Of a DNA stretch of 64,000 nucleotides, positions 21,961 through 33,393 are shown piece by piece. The position numbers and the translations under genes are program-made. How positions within the stretch are numbered: position 1 is the first letter of the stretch; each line of letters starts with the position of its first letter. Source of the stretch: Phoronis australis. Lineage: Eukaryota; Phoronida; Phoronidae. Below the pieces are notes generated by a model. The model ran no database searches. It had not been told where the DNA came from and saw only the letters and a list, made by a program, of their open reading frames with translations. The stretch covers positions 134,142 to 198,141 of the forward strand of contig NMRA01000597.1 of assembly GCA_002633005.1 (NCBI GenBank), written 5' to 3'.

Positions 21961-24363
21961 CAAGGAGTGTACGAGTATAGGAGAGTTCACTCCGCCATTT
22001 TACCATTTGCCGCAATGGTTACTGGTCGAAACAATAGCGCTCCAAGCGGTGAATAATCAACACTTAGTTTGGCGCGCAGTCCGAACAATGTAAACGCTCA
22101 TAAATTCATACTTTAATGACATTCAACGCGCAATAAAATTACTGTGTGACTGAAAATGGTTAGAATACATAAACTAACATCCACTTACAATATAATGAGA
22201 AATAAAATGTGTATTTTAATCAATATTAAAGTGTATTTGTTTTTATTCTCTTGAAGCTCCCTTCAAAATTCATCATGGTTTTGTTTCATGTTTGAGTTCT
22301 TAACACGGCAATTATTGTTCCTTATAACAGTTCATACCTCCATGGACTACATTATTTGAATGATTGGCCCTTGGGGTTCAGAAGGGAATTCCCCCCAGGT
22401 GCCAGCTAAGGGGATACCAGGCAAAAAGGCGGCAGGTGGGCGCCAAATGGATGTTGACCCCCTCCCAGGGGGTTACATGGGAGGAGTGCTAAACAGGTAA
22501 AAACCAATGGGTATGTATGCCACATGGTTGTTGAGCCCCTCCCATCGTCACACATTTTGGTTGCTCCCCTGACCATTGACAAACATGTTGCTCCCAGCTC
22601 ACTGCTGGTTTCATCTCCACCCAACAATTTCGCATGTGTTCCCTATTCAATGCATGAGGTTACTGGCAATGCAGACTACCCACATAACTTCATACAAAAT
22701 TGAATGAAAAAGACTTGGATAATAAAACCAATATTATATGTTATATACCCACTGTTCCTATTAGTAAATATTTCAGTTAAGTTAAAGCCAGGCCACAAGA
22801 TCATATCTGATACCTAGCCTTAAATTAATCACAATCTCCAAAAACGTACAAAACAGGCAACACATACACCAACCAATACAACAAGAAAATCTGACCAACC
22901 TTGTCACTCTCTATTAATTCACTAGCAAATAACAGCACTTTTCGCCAAAGAAATGCGTTATAAATAAAGCTGAAAACTAATTTACTCACAGAGGTGTTTG
23001 TCATCGAAAAGCAAAATGATACGGATAGCTTGAGTTTAACAAAATTTCAGCCCACCACTCAGACTCTGAATGATCCATCAGTTTCACTTTGACTCTCTCC
23101 AAATCACAGGCTAACCATGCATAAAATGTTTCGATCTGATCAACCTTAGTAAAATACGAAAACCAGATTTTGCGGACTAATTGTCCTTTCTACACTGATG
23201 TTCCAGCACTTGCTTTGTGAGACGATAATCAGAAATGCAAAAAAGCCTATTCCAGAGCTGTAATATAATTTCCGGAGAACTTTTGACCCTGACATCTTCA
23301 TTTTTGGTGGATTCGGGACATCAAATATTGTTCGGGCACTGAAGTCAATACCAGCTTGTTCTTCATTCATGAACATGGACTCCTCGAAGTGATGAGAGCA
23401 TAACTTGCGGTTCTTGGACAAATAGGTTGCATCTCTATTCATAAGGTCAGCTCCCAGCGCTTGCACCTGAACAGAAATCAATGAGACTCAGGAACAAACC
23501 TCATACTCACTAGGTTCACAGAAGACTGGTAGCCTACACTAAAGTACACTGCACTACAGATTTCCTATCGTACTGTGATTGTGATAGAGACAAAAGCGTT
23601 TTGGTGTCAACTCAAAAAAACTCGGACTCAAATGTTGATCCACGGATATTACAATACTAGGGCCGCTCCTCCGCATCATTGACACATAGAATTAAGTTTT
23701 CAATGACGCACTGCTTAACTTAATTGGTCCAACTGGCACATTAAAATTATGTTCGGATTTTTCACCTTTTCACCGAGACCTACAGATTCGCTAACTTAAC
23801 TCATGACAGACTTAGTGGCCCTGTGGCTGTGATTGTGTCATGGCTGTGTCACCAGTCATATTACTCATGGCCATCATGGGCATGGGTATGTTTTCCTAAA
23901 ATTGTCGCTGCGATCGTACGGGTGACATTTTGATTTGGAATTGATGGTCTGCAAGTATCCAAAAAGCTGACGATCACATCGTACGTTCATCATAGTCCTT
24001 CCGCCGGCAGCCCGGTTGTACAGTAGGCCTAGCCTACACTGTGCACAGACAACAGAACAGTGGCAACGGGACTGTGATCGACTTGTCTAACAACCGTGAA
24101 CAACGCAGAAAATGGAAAGTCAATGTATTATATTATTGAATAACAGATAACCTCACCTTTATGGATCCTTAGGAAACCTAAAAAATGACACGTCTGTGGT
24201 TTTCGTGGATGAATTCATGCAATTTATCGCACTGCAAAATGCGTCCTTCCCCATTGTTTTGGCGCTTCCTGGTTGACAGTTGCTTAATCACCACTTGGCG
24301 GCGCTAGTAGTAGCGGTAACAGCGAACTCACAAGTGAACTCTCCTATACTACTACACTCCTTG
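21961..24363 (-). mobile_element. THAP-coding DNA transposon nested in the LTR element, TSD GTATAAG
   Basis: Inserted in the gag leader of the retrotransposon. Ends are CAAGGAGTGTACGAGTATAG on the left and, read inward from the right, CAAGGAGTGTAGTAGTATAG, with inverted similarity continuing through GAGAGTTCACT and, more weakly, to AGCGCTCCAAGCGGTGA. The 7 bases GTATAAG lie on both sides (21954-21960 and 24364-24370). It is 2,403 bp long and encodes a THAP domain split over two exons near its right end. P-type elements are the known DNA transposons with an N-terminal THAP domain; no catalytic domain could be recognised here. Confidence 0.75.
23146..24254 (-). pseudogene. THAP-domain protein, two-exon remnant
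   Basis: Exon 1 (24157-24254) starts ATG and encodes CSAINC and FFRFPKD, then meets an in-frame TAA two bases before its donor GTGAGG. Exon 2 begins after CAG at 23467; in the spliced frame it reads RCKRW, giving the conserved THAP Trp, then needs a one-base shift to enter the long frame NRDATYLSKNRKLCSHHFEE...FDVPNPPK, which holds the C-x2-H ligands and the AVPTIF-like end. Thus the full THAP signature is present but broken by one stop and one frameshift. It belongs to the nested transposon. Confidence 0.7.
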
Positions 24364-24609
24364 GTATAAGTATCACTTAACACTGATTGTCCGTTCGGAA
24401 CAGTCGTTTCTTGCACTTACGAACTTTCAGTCGGCTGGTTGACGAACAGGTACTAGGGTATGCAGACAAGGGCGCTTCGCGGCTTCACGTTGTCCGGCTC
24501 CCGGTTGGAACACAAAATTTAGTTTCTGCAGTTCTCCAAACTCCATTTAATTGCACAACATCGGCTCTGGCAATCACAGGTATGGTCGTGACATTTACCG
24601 CTGCCACCA

Positions 24610-24754
24610 TGAAGTATTATTTGACTGGTTAGAGGCGATGATGAAGACACCAAGTTCAGGACAGTAGGATTATATTTGAAGACTAAGTACCGAGAGAACT
24701 ACTTCATACATAGAATTATATAACTACGCTACATAGTAATACAATACTACAACA
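24610..24754 (-). repeat. 5' LTR
   Basis: 145 bp with the same ends as the 3' LTR and about 91% identical to it by eye. The internal side begins TGGTGGCAGCGG, the probable primer-binding site; the matching tRNA was not determined. TSD AAGAT at 24755-24759. Confidence 0.9.
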
Positions 24755-24759
24755 AAGAT

Positions 24760-25483
24760 GATTGGAGCCACACAAAATCTGCTGCTCCAAGAGCTCATAC
24801 CACAGCCCAAAAGATAGCCTAGGCTTGATGAGGCCAGTAGAGCGTGTGTTGGCAAAAGAAAAATTATTGATCCTTGGTGCCGTGACCCACTTCGTAATGC
24901 CCATATGGCGACTCTAGTACATGTCAGCCAGAAACAAGAAAAAGACAGATTTCTAATACAGGCGAGCCTTGATACAACGTTCCCTGTTTACAATGATAAC
25001 AGCGATATAACGTACAAACTTCCACGTCCCGATTTTACCTAATCCTAATGTATGTAAGTGTAGTACCACTTACTATAACGTATACATTCGGAAGATCCCT
25101 TGGTTGCTACGAAGTTTTACTGTAAATATTCGATGGAACACCCACGTTGACAGTAAGCAGTTCCCGCAACTTACCCGTAAGACAAGCGAAGTAAGCAGGT
25201 CAACCCTCACAGCTTGCGAAGAGCAGTACTTAGGACTTAGTGTGCAAAGTCTACGGAGAAACGTCACGTCCGTGTCTAGCTGCTCAGATATTCTCACACT
25301 CTTTCATGTCCAGCGCTACATTAACAGATAGGTGGCGCTGTAACAGAGGTATAGGTTAAAGGTGTTTCGAGCTTGATAACTACTCCCATGAACTGAATAT
25401 ATTGCCGACTTTACTTTGTAGCTGAGCCCTACTGATACGTGTAGAATATAGCGAGGCCCTACACCAAACCGTCGAAAGGTACA
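24760..25483. other. Gene-free part of unit A
   Basis: From 24966 it aligns with 44366-44890. Open frames at 25073-25331 and 25316-25507 are not conserved in the other copy. Confidence 0.5.
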
Positions 25484-26265
25484 CTGACACGCCGTAAAAT
25501 GTAACAACTGTTACATTTTACGTCATTATTATCTTTCACGTTGCCAAGCCTCTCCTATGAAATGTAGCAATTTTCGTCGAATGCACATGCGAGAAATGTA
25601 CCATTGTTACATTTTACGAAAGCGACGTCATATTTTATGAGTTTGCATGGTATTTGTCTCATTTGAAAAAAGTACTTCTCTTGGCACACAGCAATGGACA
25701 CTGTGGACTCAGTCAGGCAGACTCTGTAATGATCGGGTCACTACTAAGTACTGTAAAATGTTTATGGCAACACACAAGACCTTGTGCATATGTGTCACAT
25801 TTCAGAGAATTAATGGGCAAACGTTTTACAATAAACCGATTCTAACAAACAGAAAGATTCCATTTGTGCCAGACAGTTACAGCACAAACCTATGGAAAGA
25901 CTCGGCAGTGATCGGGTCATGTTCCTGATGTGTTCCTGATGTGACGTGTTTCCGAAGATAGCCGAAGTTGAAAATTTTCTGTTCTCAAAAATTTGTGGGG
26001 AAGTGGGAGCGTGTTTTAAACGAATAATAGAAGAATATGGGTATGAAATAAAAAGAAATGTGGTTTATAAGCAAAGTTTATTAACAGTCAGCAAATGTGT
26101 ATATATGTTAACTACAACTAAATAACTGTGAACCAATCTCTTTAAAGGGGCAATAGTCCAAAAAGCTGACTATCGGCCTTTCGGACTACAGAAACGTACC
26201 TTTCTTTTTCTATTGATAAAACATGAATTAAAACTGCCTTTTGGTAATTATTCTTTAGTTCAAAG

Positions 26266-26700
26266 CATAGGCGGATTTAGGGAGGGGCAGGGGGCATTAC
26301 AAAAAGAAGTAGGTTTCGCGCGCAAACGCTATCGGACCATAAACAAGTACATGTAGGTCTCTTAGTATAACTTTAGTAGTTAAAGCGTGGTGGATTAGTG
26401 GTAAAGCACGCGCGCTTTATCCGCAAGGTCGTGAGGTCGAGTCTGTGGTAGTTGCAGTTTTTCCTGTTTTGACACGTTCTCCGTGTTTTTTTTTTGCCTT
26501 TTTTCTTGGATAATACTTCACAAATCAAAGAAAATGCTTGATTTTTAGAGGAAAAAACAGAACAAATTTCCTCGGGGGCAAACCCCCCTCCCGACCTCCC
26601 CCCATTCGGTGCTATGCGCATCTACAATCGTGGTTTGTGCAAATACTTACAGCCGAACAAAATGTTGTCCCCCCCTTGTGATATTCTAGATCCGCCACTG
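26266..26700 (+). mobile_element. 435-bp element with TIR-like ends and an internal tRNA-like segment, TSD CAAAG
   Basis: Begins CATAGGCGGATTTAG and ends CTAGATCCGCCACTG, flanked by CAAAG on both sides (26261-26265 and 26701-26705). At about 26387-26460 it carries a tRNA-like stretch with an A-box-like TGGATTAGTGG and a B-box-like GGTCGAGTCT at tRNA spacing. A longer inverted relative is at 29967-30954. The combination of SINE-like promoter and inverted ends is unusual. Confidence 0.7.
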
Positions 26701-27535
26701 CAAAGCACATGTAAATAATGACAAAGATTGTACATCCACTATTAATCGACGGGAAGCCACGTGTCATGAGGCGCCATTTTTTGTGTTGCCACTCGCTGTG
26801 AACAACACGCGTGGTTGTCGGCAGATCGCATAAAAAGTGGATATTAAACATCGCTGACTTCGACGTTGACCGTTTTTGTTCCATACAATTCATTTTCAAG
26901 GAAACCTAGTTGAAATCACTTAGTTAAATCACTATGCTTTTCTAAGAATATTGGGGTCCGTTCCACATAAAGTTGTTGGGTGTTTTGTGTGTTCGTTATC
27001 AACTATTCTAATGACCCGGTGACCGCAGCCATAGCCGAATAGTCGCTAGTTCTCGAAAAAGGTCTGCCTCCGGGATGCAACCTAACGTAATCTTTGAACT
27101 TACACATCATCGTGCAACAAGCCCCAGTTCCTTGAAAAGGAATGTTTTCAACAAGAGACAAAAATGATTACACGCTGGGTATCCTCACGTTCAGATGTAA
27201 GTCGCAAGTTAAAGATTGCGGTCTGAATTCAGTTCTTCGTGGCAAACTGCAGAAGGATATATTTATATTTACAGATAATACCGGGCTTGCCGATAGTTAA
27301 GAAATAATTAATGTGTGAAGTTGGCGCAAGTCTAAGCAAGACTTGAAATCTCAACCGCCTCGTTTCCAAAAAATAGGCGTACTCTGCATCCACAGCTGAA
27401 CATAGGAACCCCTTTAAATCCTTTGAAACTGCACTCGCAGCTCACTATGGGAAGCCCGGTGAAAACATTGAATCATAAATGAGATGATTCTAAAATCTTT
27501 GAGGACCACGATGTATTAGCACTTTAATGAACATG

Positions 27536-27607
27536 TAATAATAATAATAATGATAATAATAATAAGAATAATAATAACGATAACGAGTAATAGTAAGAAT
27601 GATAATG
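27536..27607 (+). repeat. AAT microsatellite
   Basis: Interrupted AAT/AAG/AAC triplets. The duplicated haplotype copy at 28906-28980 has a longer uninterrupted AAT run, a length difference expected for two alleles. Confidence 0.8.
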
Positions 27608-27888
27608 GGTAGCCAAATTCATGTCACGTCAGCCGGGAGGGCATTCCTGTAGAAGAGGCATACGAAAAGTGTGACACAAAAAGGTGTTTTTTACAACAAA
27701 AAACTCCAAAATGGTGCCATTTTCGACAAAATATTATCTAAAATGTGCCTTTTCTGAACTTCTGGAACAGAACTATGTAAAATGTAACTACTTGTTACAT
27801 TTTAGGAGCGGCTTAGAAACGCTGAATGTAACAATGACGTAAAATGTAATAGTTGTCACATTGTTACATTTTACGGCTTATCAGTGCA

Positions 27889-28570
27889 CTGAAGAAGATA
27901 CGCTATTCAAACACACAGTTTAATTACATTCCCAGTGGTGTGATTATAATTTCCGCCTGTCTGTGCCAAGGTCACGTCTATATTCATTTAACACTACCTT
28001 GGACTCACAGTCTCAAGTCAAACGATCTTCAAACTGACGTTAGAATAGGATTGAGTGACAAAAAAATATCAAGGGTACAAATAGTCAGTAGGCCTACCTG
28101 ACAAACCGACCGGTTCGGAATCGGTTTCAGGTGCCGTAATCGACAGTTACTCTCCACGCAGTCAGCCCCATGCATGGTTTTGCCTCGCTGAGCGCGATCG
28201 GTCCAGCATCACGGCCGCAAAACCCATTGAATATTTGCATATGCCTACCGTCATCAAATTCTTTAATAACCACGGTGACAGCCTTCAACCGAATTATTTC
28301 TACGATACTTTCACTTGTATTGCTCCCAGTTCTAGTATACACCATCATTACAGCAGGCAATAAATCTATTATAAACTAACCAAGTTTTGTTCTGGTACTG
28401 AAAATCTGTTTAAAAATTCTCTGCGAAATGTTTCGACTAAAATTGTGAACAATCTTCCATGCTGTGTCCTTGAAAAGATTTATACCCATTCTCTGTTTAG
28501 AATTAATTAGAAATCGTTGATTTGATGAGAATCGTCTTGATTGCACCAATTCCGACTGCTATGTTCATGT
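27889..28570. other. Gene-free end of unit A
   Basis: Aligns with 44891-45560 and, as haplotype copy, with 29270-29966. A 69-codon frame (28170-28379) corresponds to part of a longer 144-codon frame at 45151 but is broken after it, so no gene is called. Confidence 0.5.
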
Positions 28571-28905
28571 TGTTACAGTGGCGGANTTGCGGTCTGAATT
28601 CAGTTCTTCGTGGCAAACTGCAGAAGGATATATTTATATTTACAGATAATACCGGGCTTGCCTATAGTTAAGAAATAATTAATGTGTGAAGTTGGCGCAA
28701 GTCTAAGCAAGACTTGAAATCTCAACCGCCTCGTTTCCAAAAAATAGGCGTACTCTGCATCCACAGCTGAACATAGGAACCCCTTTAAATCCTTTGAAAC
28801 TGCACTCGCAGCACACTATGGGAAGCCCGGTGAAAACATTGAATCATAAATGAGATGATTCTAAAATCTTTGAGGACCACGATGTATTAGCACTTTAATG
28901 AACAT

Positions 28906-28948
<43 letters not shown>

Positions 28949-29966
28949 GAATAATAACGATAACGAGTAATAGTAAGAATGATAATGGGTAGCCAAATTC
29001 ATGTCACGTCAGCCGGGAGGGCATTCCTGTAGAAGAGGCATATGAAAAGTGTGACACAAAAAGGTGTTTTTTACAACAAAAAACTCCAAAATGGTGCCAT
29101 TTTCGACAAAATATTATCTAAAAATGTGCCTTTTCTGAACTTCTGGAACAGAACTATGTAAAATGTAACTACTTGTTACATTTTAGGAGCGGCTTAGAAA
29201 CGCTGAATGTAACAAAGACGTAAAATGTAATAGTTGTCACATTGTTACATTTTACGGCTTATCAGTGCACTGAAAAAGATACGCTATTCAAACACACAGT
29301 TTAATTACATTCCCCAGTGGTGTGATTATAATTTCCGCCTGTCTGTGCCAAGGTCACGTCTATATTCATTTAACACTACCTTGGACTCACAGTCTCGAGT
29401 CAAGCGATCTTCAAACTGACGTTAGAATAGGATTGAGTGATAAAAAATATCTAGGGTACAAATAGTCAGTAGGCCTACCTGACAAACCGACCGGTTCGGA
29501 ATCGGTTTCAGGTGCCGTAATCGACCGTTACTCTCCACGCAGTCAGCCTCATGCATGGTTTTGCCGCGCTGGGCGCGATCGGTCGAGTATCACGGCCGCA
29601 AAACCCATTGAATATTTGCATATGCCTACCGTCATCAAATTCTTTAATAACCACGGTGACAGCCTTCAACCGAATTATTTCTACGATACTTTCACTTGCA
29701 TTGCTCCCAGTTCTAGCATACACCATCATTACACCAGGCAATAAATCTATAATAAACTAACCAAGTTTTGTTCTGGTACTGAAAATCTATTTAAAAATTC
29801 TGTGCGAAATTTTTCGCCTAACCTTGTGAACAATCTTCCATGCTGTGTCCTTGAAAAGATTTATACCCATTCTCTATTTAGTGTAATAAATAATTAATTA
29901 GAAATCATTGATTTGATGAGAATCGTCTTGATTGCACCAATTCCGACTGCTATGTTCATGTTGTTA

Positions 29967-30954
29967 CAGTGGCGGATCTAGGATATCACAAGGGGGGGCC
30001 CAACATTTTGTCAGTAAACATTTGCGCAAAGCACGATTGTAGATGCGCATAGCCCCCAATGGGGGGAGGTTGGGAGGGGGAAATTTTTCTGTTTTTTCCT
30101 CTAAAAATCAAGCATTTTCCTTGATTCCCGAAGTATTATCCAAGAAAAAAAGCAAAAAAAGAACACTGAGAAAGTGTCAAACAGGAAAAACTGCAAGTGC
30201 CACAGTCCTGAACTCACGACCTGACGAATAGAGCGCGCGTGCTTTACCACTGCACCACCACAATTTATCTCCTAATTAGTTACTAAGAGACCTACTTGTT
30301 TATGGTCCACAGCGTTTGCGCTCGAAACCTTCTTCTTTTTGTAATGTTTATTACACTTTTTATATTTTGTGCTATCAGTTCGTAACAAATTTGTTGTATT
30401 TAAAATAGTCTTCAATTGCCCAAAAGACCAAATCCGTTATTTTGTGTTGGCATTAATGACGCGATTCCTTTGGAAATCGTCTTAAGGTTTGACAAAGAGA
30501 GAATTATGAGTTTCTGAGTGATTTACTAAGGCTTCGATTAAAATTCACATCTTACCAGCAGTTTGTTTTTTCATCGTCACTCAGATTCCATTTTCTTTAA
30601 AAAATGAAGTAATTTTCTTCATTGCACAGTGAAGCAGACGACGGAAACGGAGTCGTAGTGTGCAGCGCCACTGCCGGACGACTGGGATATCGCGAAAGAG
30701 CCTATACTTAGCCATAGCTCCGTTACGATTGAGCCGTGTTCCGAATTTGACACTTGAAATTGGATCTGAGCCCCCCTCCCCCCCTCCCCTCCCCCCCAAC
30801 ACACTAAAACTGCACACATTTCAATCTTGTTTCCGCCGTATAATGTTAATTACCGGGATTAATTGATAAACTCAACATTTCCCTACGCTCTTGCTGTTTT
30901 ATTTTTTTTGCGGCAGCCAAGAGGGGGGCCCTGACCCCCCTAAATCCGCCTATG
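29967..30954 (-). mobile_element. 988-bp element with tRNA-like segment, TSD TGTTA
   Basis: Ends CAGTGGCGGATCTAGG and CCTAAATCCGCCTATG, flanked by TGTTA on both sides (29962-29966 and 30955-30959). Inverted relative to 26266-26700, with which it shares the whole tRNA-like block (about 30200-30265) and the CATTACAAAAAGAAG block; it has about 550 extra bases next to the CATAGGCGG end. Sits exactly at the junction between units A and B. Confidence 0.75.
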
Positions 30955-33393
30955 TGTTATCTAATTTAAGTCGAAATGTTCAATCCCAGCAGAGACACAT
31001 TCCATTGTGTTCCTCCCAAGCAGTGTTCAGTTCATCTTAACATTGAAATCTGTGTTATGTCGTCAATACTCGTTCACGTCGACTGGAGGATTCTGACACA
31101 TTTTGCAAAGAAGGTACCCCCGAACAGAAGTTGCAACTCATAGTGGTTGCATTAAAGGAGAATGCCACCCGATTTAATTAGTCTTTTTTGCATTCTTAAT
31201 CGGTCTATACCCACATCGCCTAGCATACGGTCGACCTTACCTTGCCAAGAGGTGTCGCGTTAACCTTTGAGAAACGACGCTAGCGACGTCAATGGTTCAT
31301 ATGCAGAGTGAATGCCGCTATGTTGCGGTGCATCGTTCTCGCTTGACCGAACTAAGCAGATGCGAGGAAAGCGGGTATATCGTTTTTTACTTTCTCGAGA
31401 GTCCAAAATGCTTAGGAAGTGGCTCATGGTAGTGAAGAATGAAATGTACGCTGTAAATAGCAAGTATGAGGCCGTGAAACATCTCCATGTCTGTGGCCTG
31501 CAAACTGGCGTCGACAGTGCCTGACAAATGCCGGCTTGCCAAATAACTCCATACGTTCCATTGTCTGAGCTTGTTCACGGCGCCTCTCTAGTATTTCTTC
31601 ATCACTGTATTCTTGCTCGAATTGATAGCCTGTAAAACTTAACGATCCACCTGCGAAGTCGTCCTAAGTCGGGATTGCGAGTTGCCATGTTGGCGTTTAT
31701 TACTGAGCGTTCTTTTTCAAAATGAATTATTCTCACCCTAACCAATACTTATATAAAACTGAAACAAAGTCTGTATCNTTTTCTGTTTTTTCCTCTAAAA
31801 ATCAACCATTTTCCTTGATTCCCGAAGTACTATCCAAGAAAAAAAAGCAAAAAAAGAACACTGAGAAAGTGTCAAACAGGAAAAACTGCAAGTACCACAG
31901 ACCCGAACTCACGAACTGACGAATAGAGCGCGCGTGCTTTACCACTGCACCACCACAATTTATCTCCTAATTAGTTACAAAGAGACCTACTTGTTTATGG
32001 TCCACAGCGTTTGCGCCCGAAACCTTCTTCTTTTTGTAATGTTTATTACACTTTTTATAATTTGTGCTATCAGTTCGTAACAAATTTGTTGTATTTAAAA
32101 TAGTCTTCAATTGGCCGAAAGACCAAATCCGTTATTTTGTGTTGGCATTAATGACGCGATTCCTTTGGAAATCGTCTTAAGGTTTGACAAAGAGAGAATT
32201 ATGAGTTTCTGAGTGATTTACTAAGGCTTCGATTAAAATTCACATCTTACTAGCAGTTTGTTTTTTCATCGTCACTCAGATTCCATTTTCTTTAAAAAAT
32301 GAAGTAATTTTCTTCATTGCACAGTGAAGCAGACGACGGAAACGGAGTCGTAGTGTGCAGCGCCACTGCCGGTCGACTGGGATATCGCCCCAACACACTA
32401 AAACTGCACACATTTCAATCTTGTTTCCGCCGTATAATGTTAATTACCGGGGTTAAATGATAAACTCAACATTTCCCTACGCTCTTGCTGTTTTATTTTT
32501 TTGCGGCAGCCAAGAGGGGGGGCCCTGACCCCCCTAAATCCGCCTATGTGTTATCTAATTTAAGTCGAAATGTTCAATCCCAGCAGAGGCACATTCCATT
32601 GTGTTCCTCCCAAGCAGTGTTCAGTTCATCTTAGAACATTGAAGTCTGTGTTATGTCGTCAATACTCGTTCACGTCGACTGGAGGATTCTGACACATTTT
32701 GCAAAGAAGGTACCCCCGAACAGAAGTTGCAACTCATAGTGGTTGCATTAAAGGAGAATGCCACCCGATTTAATTAGTCTTTTTTGCCTTCTTAATCGGT
32801 CTATACCCACATCGCCTAGCATACGGTCGACCTTACCTTGCCAAGAGGTGTCGCGTTAACCTGTGAGAAACGACGCTAGCGACGTCAATGGTTCATATGC
32901 AGAGTGAATGCCGCTATGTTACGGTGCATCGTTCCCGCTTGACCGAACTAAGCAGCTGCGAGGAAAGCGGGTATATCGTTTTTTTTTTACTTTCACGAGA
33001 GTCCAAAATGCTTAGGAAGTGGCTCATGGTAGTGAAGAATGAAATGTACGCTGTAAATAGCAAGTATGAGGTCGTGAAACATCTCCATGTCTGTGGCCTG
33101 CAGACTGGCGTCGACAGTGCCTGACAAATGCCGGCTTGCCAAATAACTCCATACGTTGTCTGAGCTTGTTCACGGCGCCTCTCTAGTATTTCTTCATCAC
33201 TGTATTCTTGCTCGAATTGATAGCCTGTAAAACTTAACGATCCACCTGCGAAGTCGGGAGTGATGAGCTCTAGCTCGTCCTAAGTCGGGATTGCGAGTTG
33301 CCATGTTGGCGTTTATTACTGAGCGTTCTTTTTCAAAATTAATTATTCTCACCCTAACCAATACTTATATAAAACTGAAACAAAGTCTGTATC
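30085..33393 (+). repeat. Direct 1.6-kb duplicate around a single N (probable haplotype duplication)
   Basis: 30085-31777 and 31779-33393 are nearly identical across one N at 31778. The second copy lacks about 110 bases around 30705-30800 and has about 22 extra bases near 33257. Because of this join, the start of unit B and the left end of its TTAA element (31156 and 32752) appear twice. Confidence 0.88.

Larger units (their letters stand above)
17930..24754 (-). mobile_element. Ty3/gypsy LTR retrotransposon, full length but inactivated, TSD AAGAT
   Basis: Two 145-bp LTRs (17930-18074 and 24610-24754) begin TGTTGTAGTA and end TACTTCA when read on the minus strand. AAGAT flanks the element on both sides (17925-17929 and 24755-24759). 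A purine tract, AAGAGGGGGA, abuts the 3' LTR at 18075, and TGG follows the 5' LTR as expected for a tRNA primer site. Domain order is gag zinc knuckles, protease, reverse transcriptase, RNase H, integrase, as in Ty3/gypsy. The frames are broken many times, and the LTRs differ at about 13 of 145 positions, so the insertion is old. Without the nested element at 21961-24363 it would be about 4.4 kb. Confidence 0.92.
25484..27884. mobile_element. 2.4-kb DNA transposon with 4-bp TSD and TAAAATGTAAC palindromes
   Basis: Left end CTGACACGCCGTAAAATGTA; right end, inverted, CTGATAAGCCGTAAAATGTA. TACA (25480-25483) and TGCA (27885-27888) flank it, and unit B keeps the uninterrupted site (GAAAGGGGCACTGAAAAAC at about 44884-44902). 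Both subterminal regions carry several copies of GTAAAATGTAAC and its inverse. No transposase frame was recognised. A second element (26266-26700) is nested inside. Confidence 0.75.
10366..29966. repeat. Tandem segmental duplication, unit A
   Basis: Collinear with 30955-45560. Matched pairs: 10366-10660 with 30960-31150; 10661-12195 with 34434-35764; oxygenase A with oxygenase B; 14822-15500 with 38932-39570; 15786-17840 with 42640-44270; 24966-25483 with 44366-44890; 27885-28570 with 44891-45560. The unmatched parts are transposon insertions, each present in only one unit. Real length is shorter than shown because of duplicated haplotype contigs. Confidence 0.85.
27216..29976 (+). repeat. 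Direct 1.4-kb duplicate around a single N (probable haplotype duplication)
   Basis: 27216-28585 and 28587-29976 are nearly identical and joined by one N at 28586. The first copy stops in the middle of the next transposon's terminus (ACAGTGGCGGA), which the second copy continues. Differences are scattered substitutions and microsatellite length. Confidence 0.88.

Noticed and set aside
26387-26460. Stand-alone tRNA gene
   Set aside because: A- and B-box-like motifs are present, but the acceptor arms do not pair well and the block repeats inside transposon copies at 30.2 and 31.9 kb, so it is tRNA-derived repeat sequence.
25491-27876. CRISPR-like array from the repeated GTAAAATGTAAC palindromes
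   Set aside because: Spacing is irregular, copies cluster at two transposon ends in opposite orientation, and the genome is animal.
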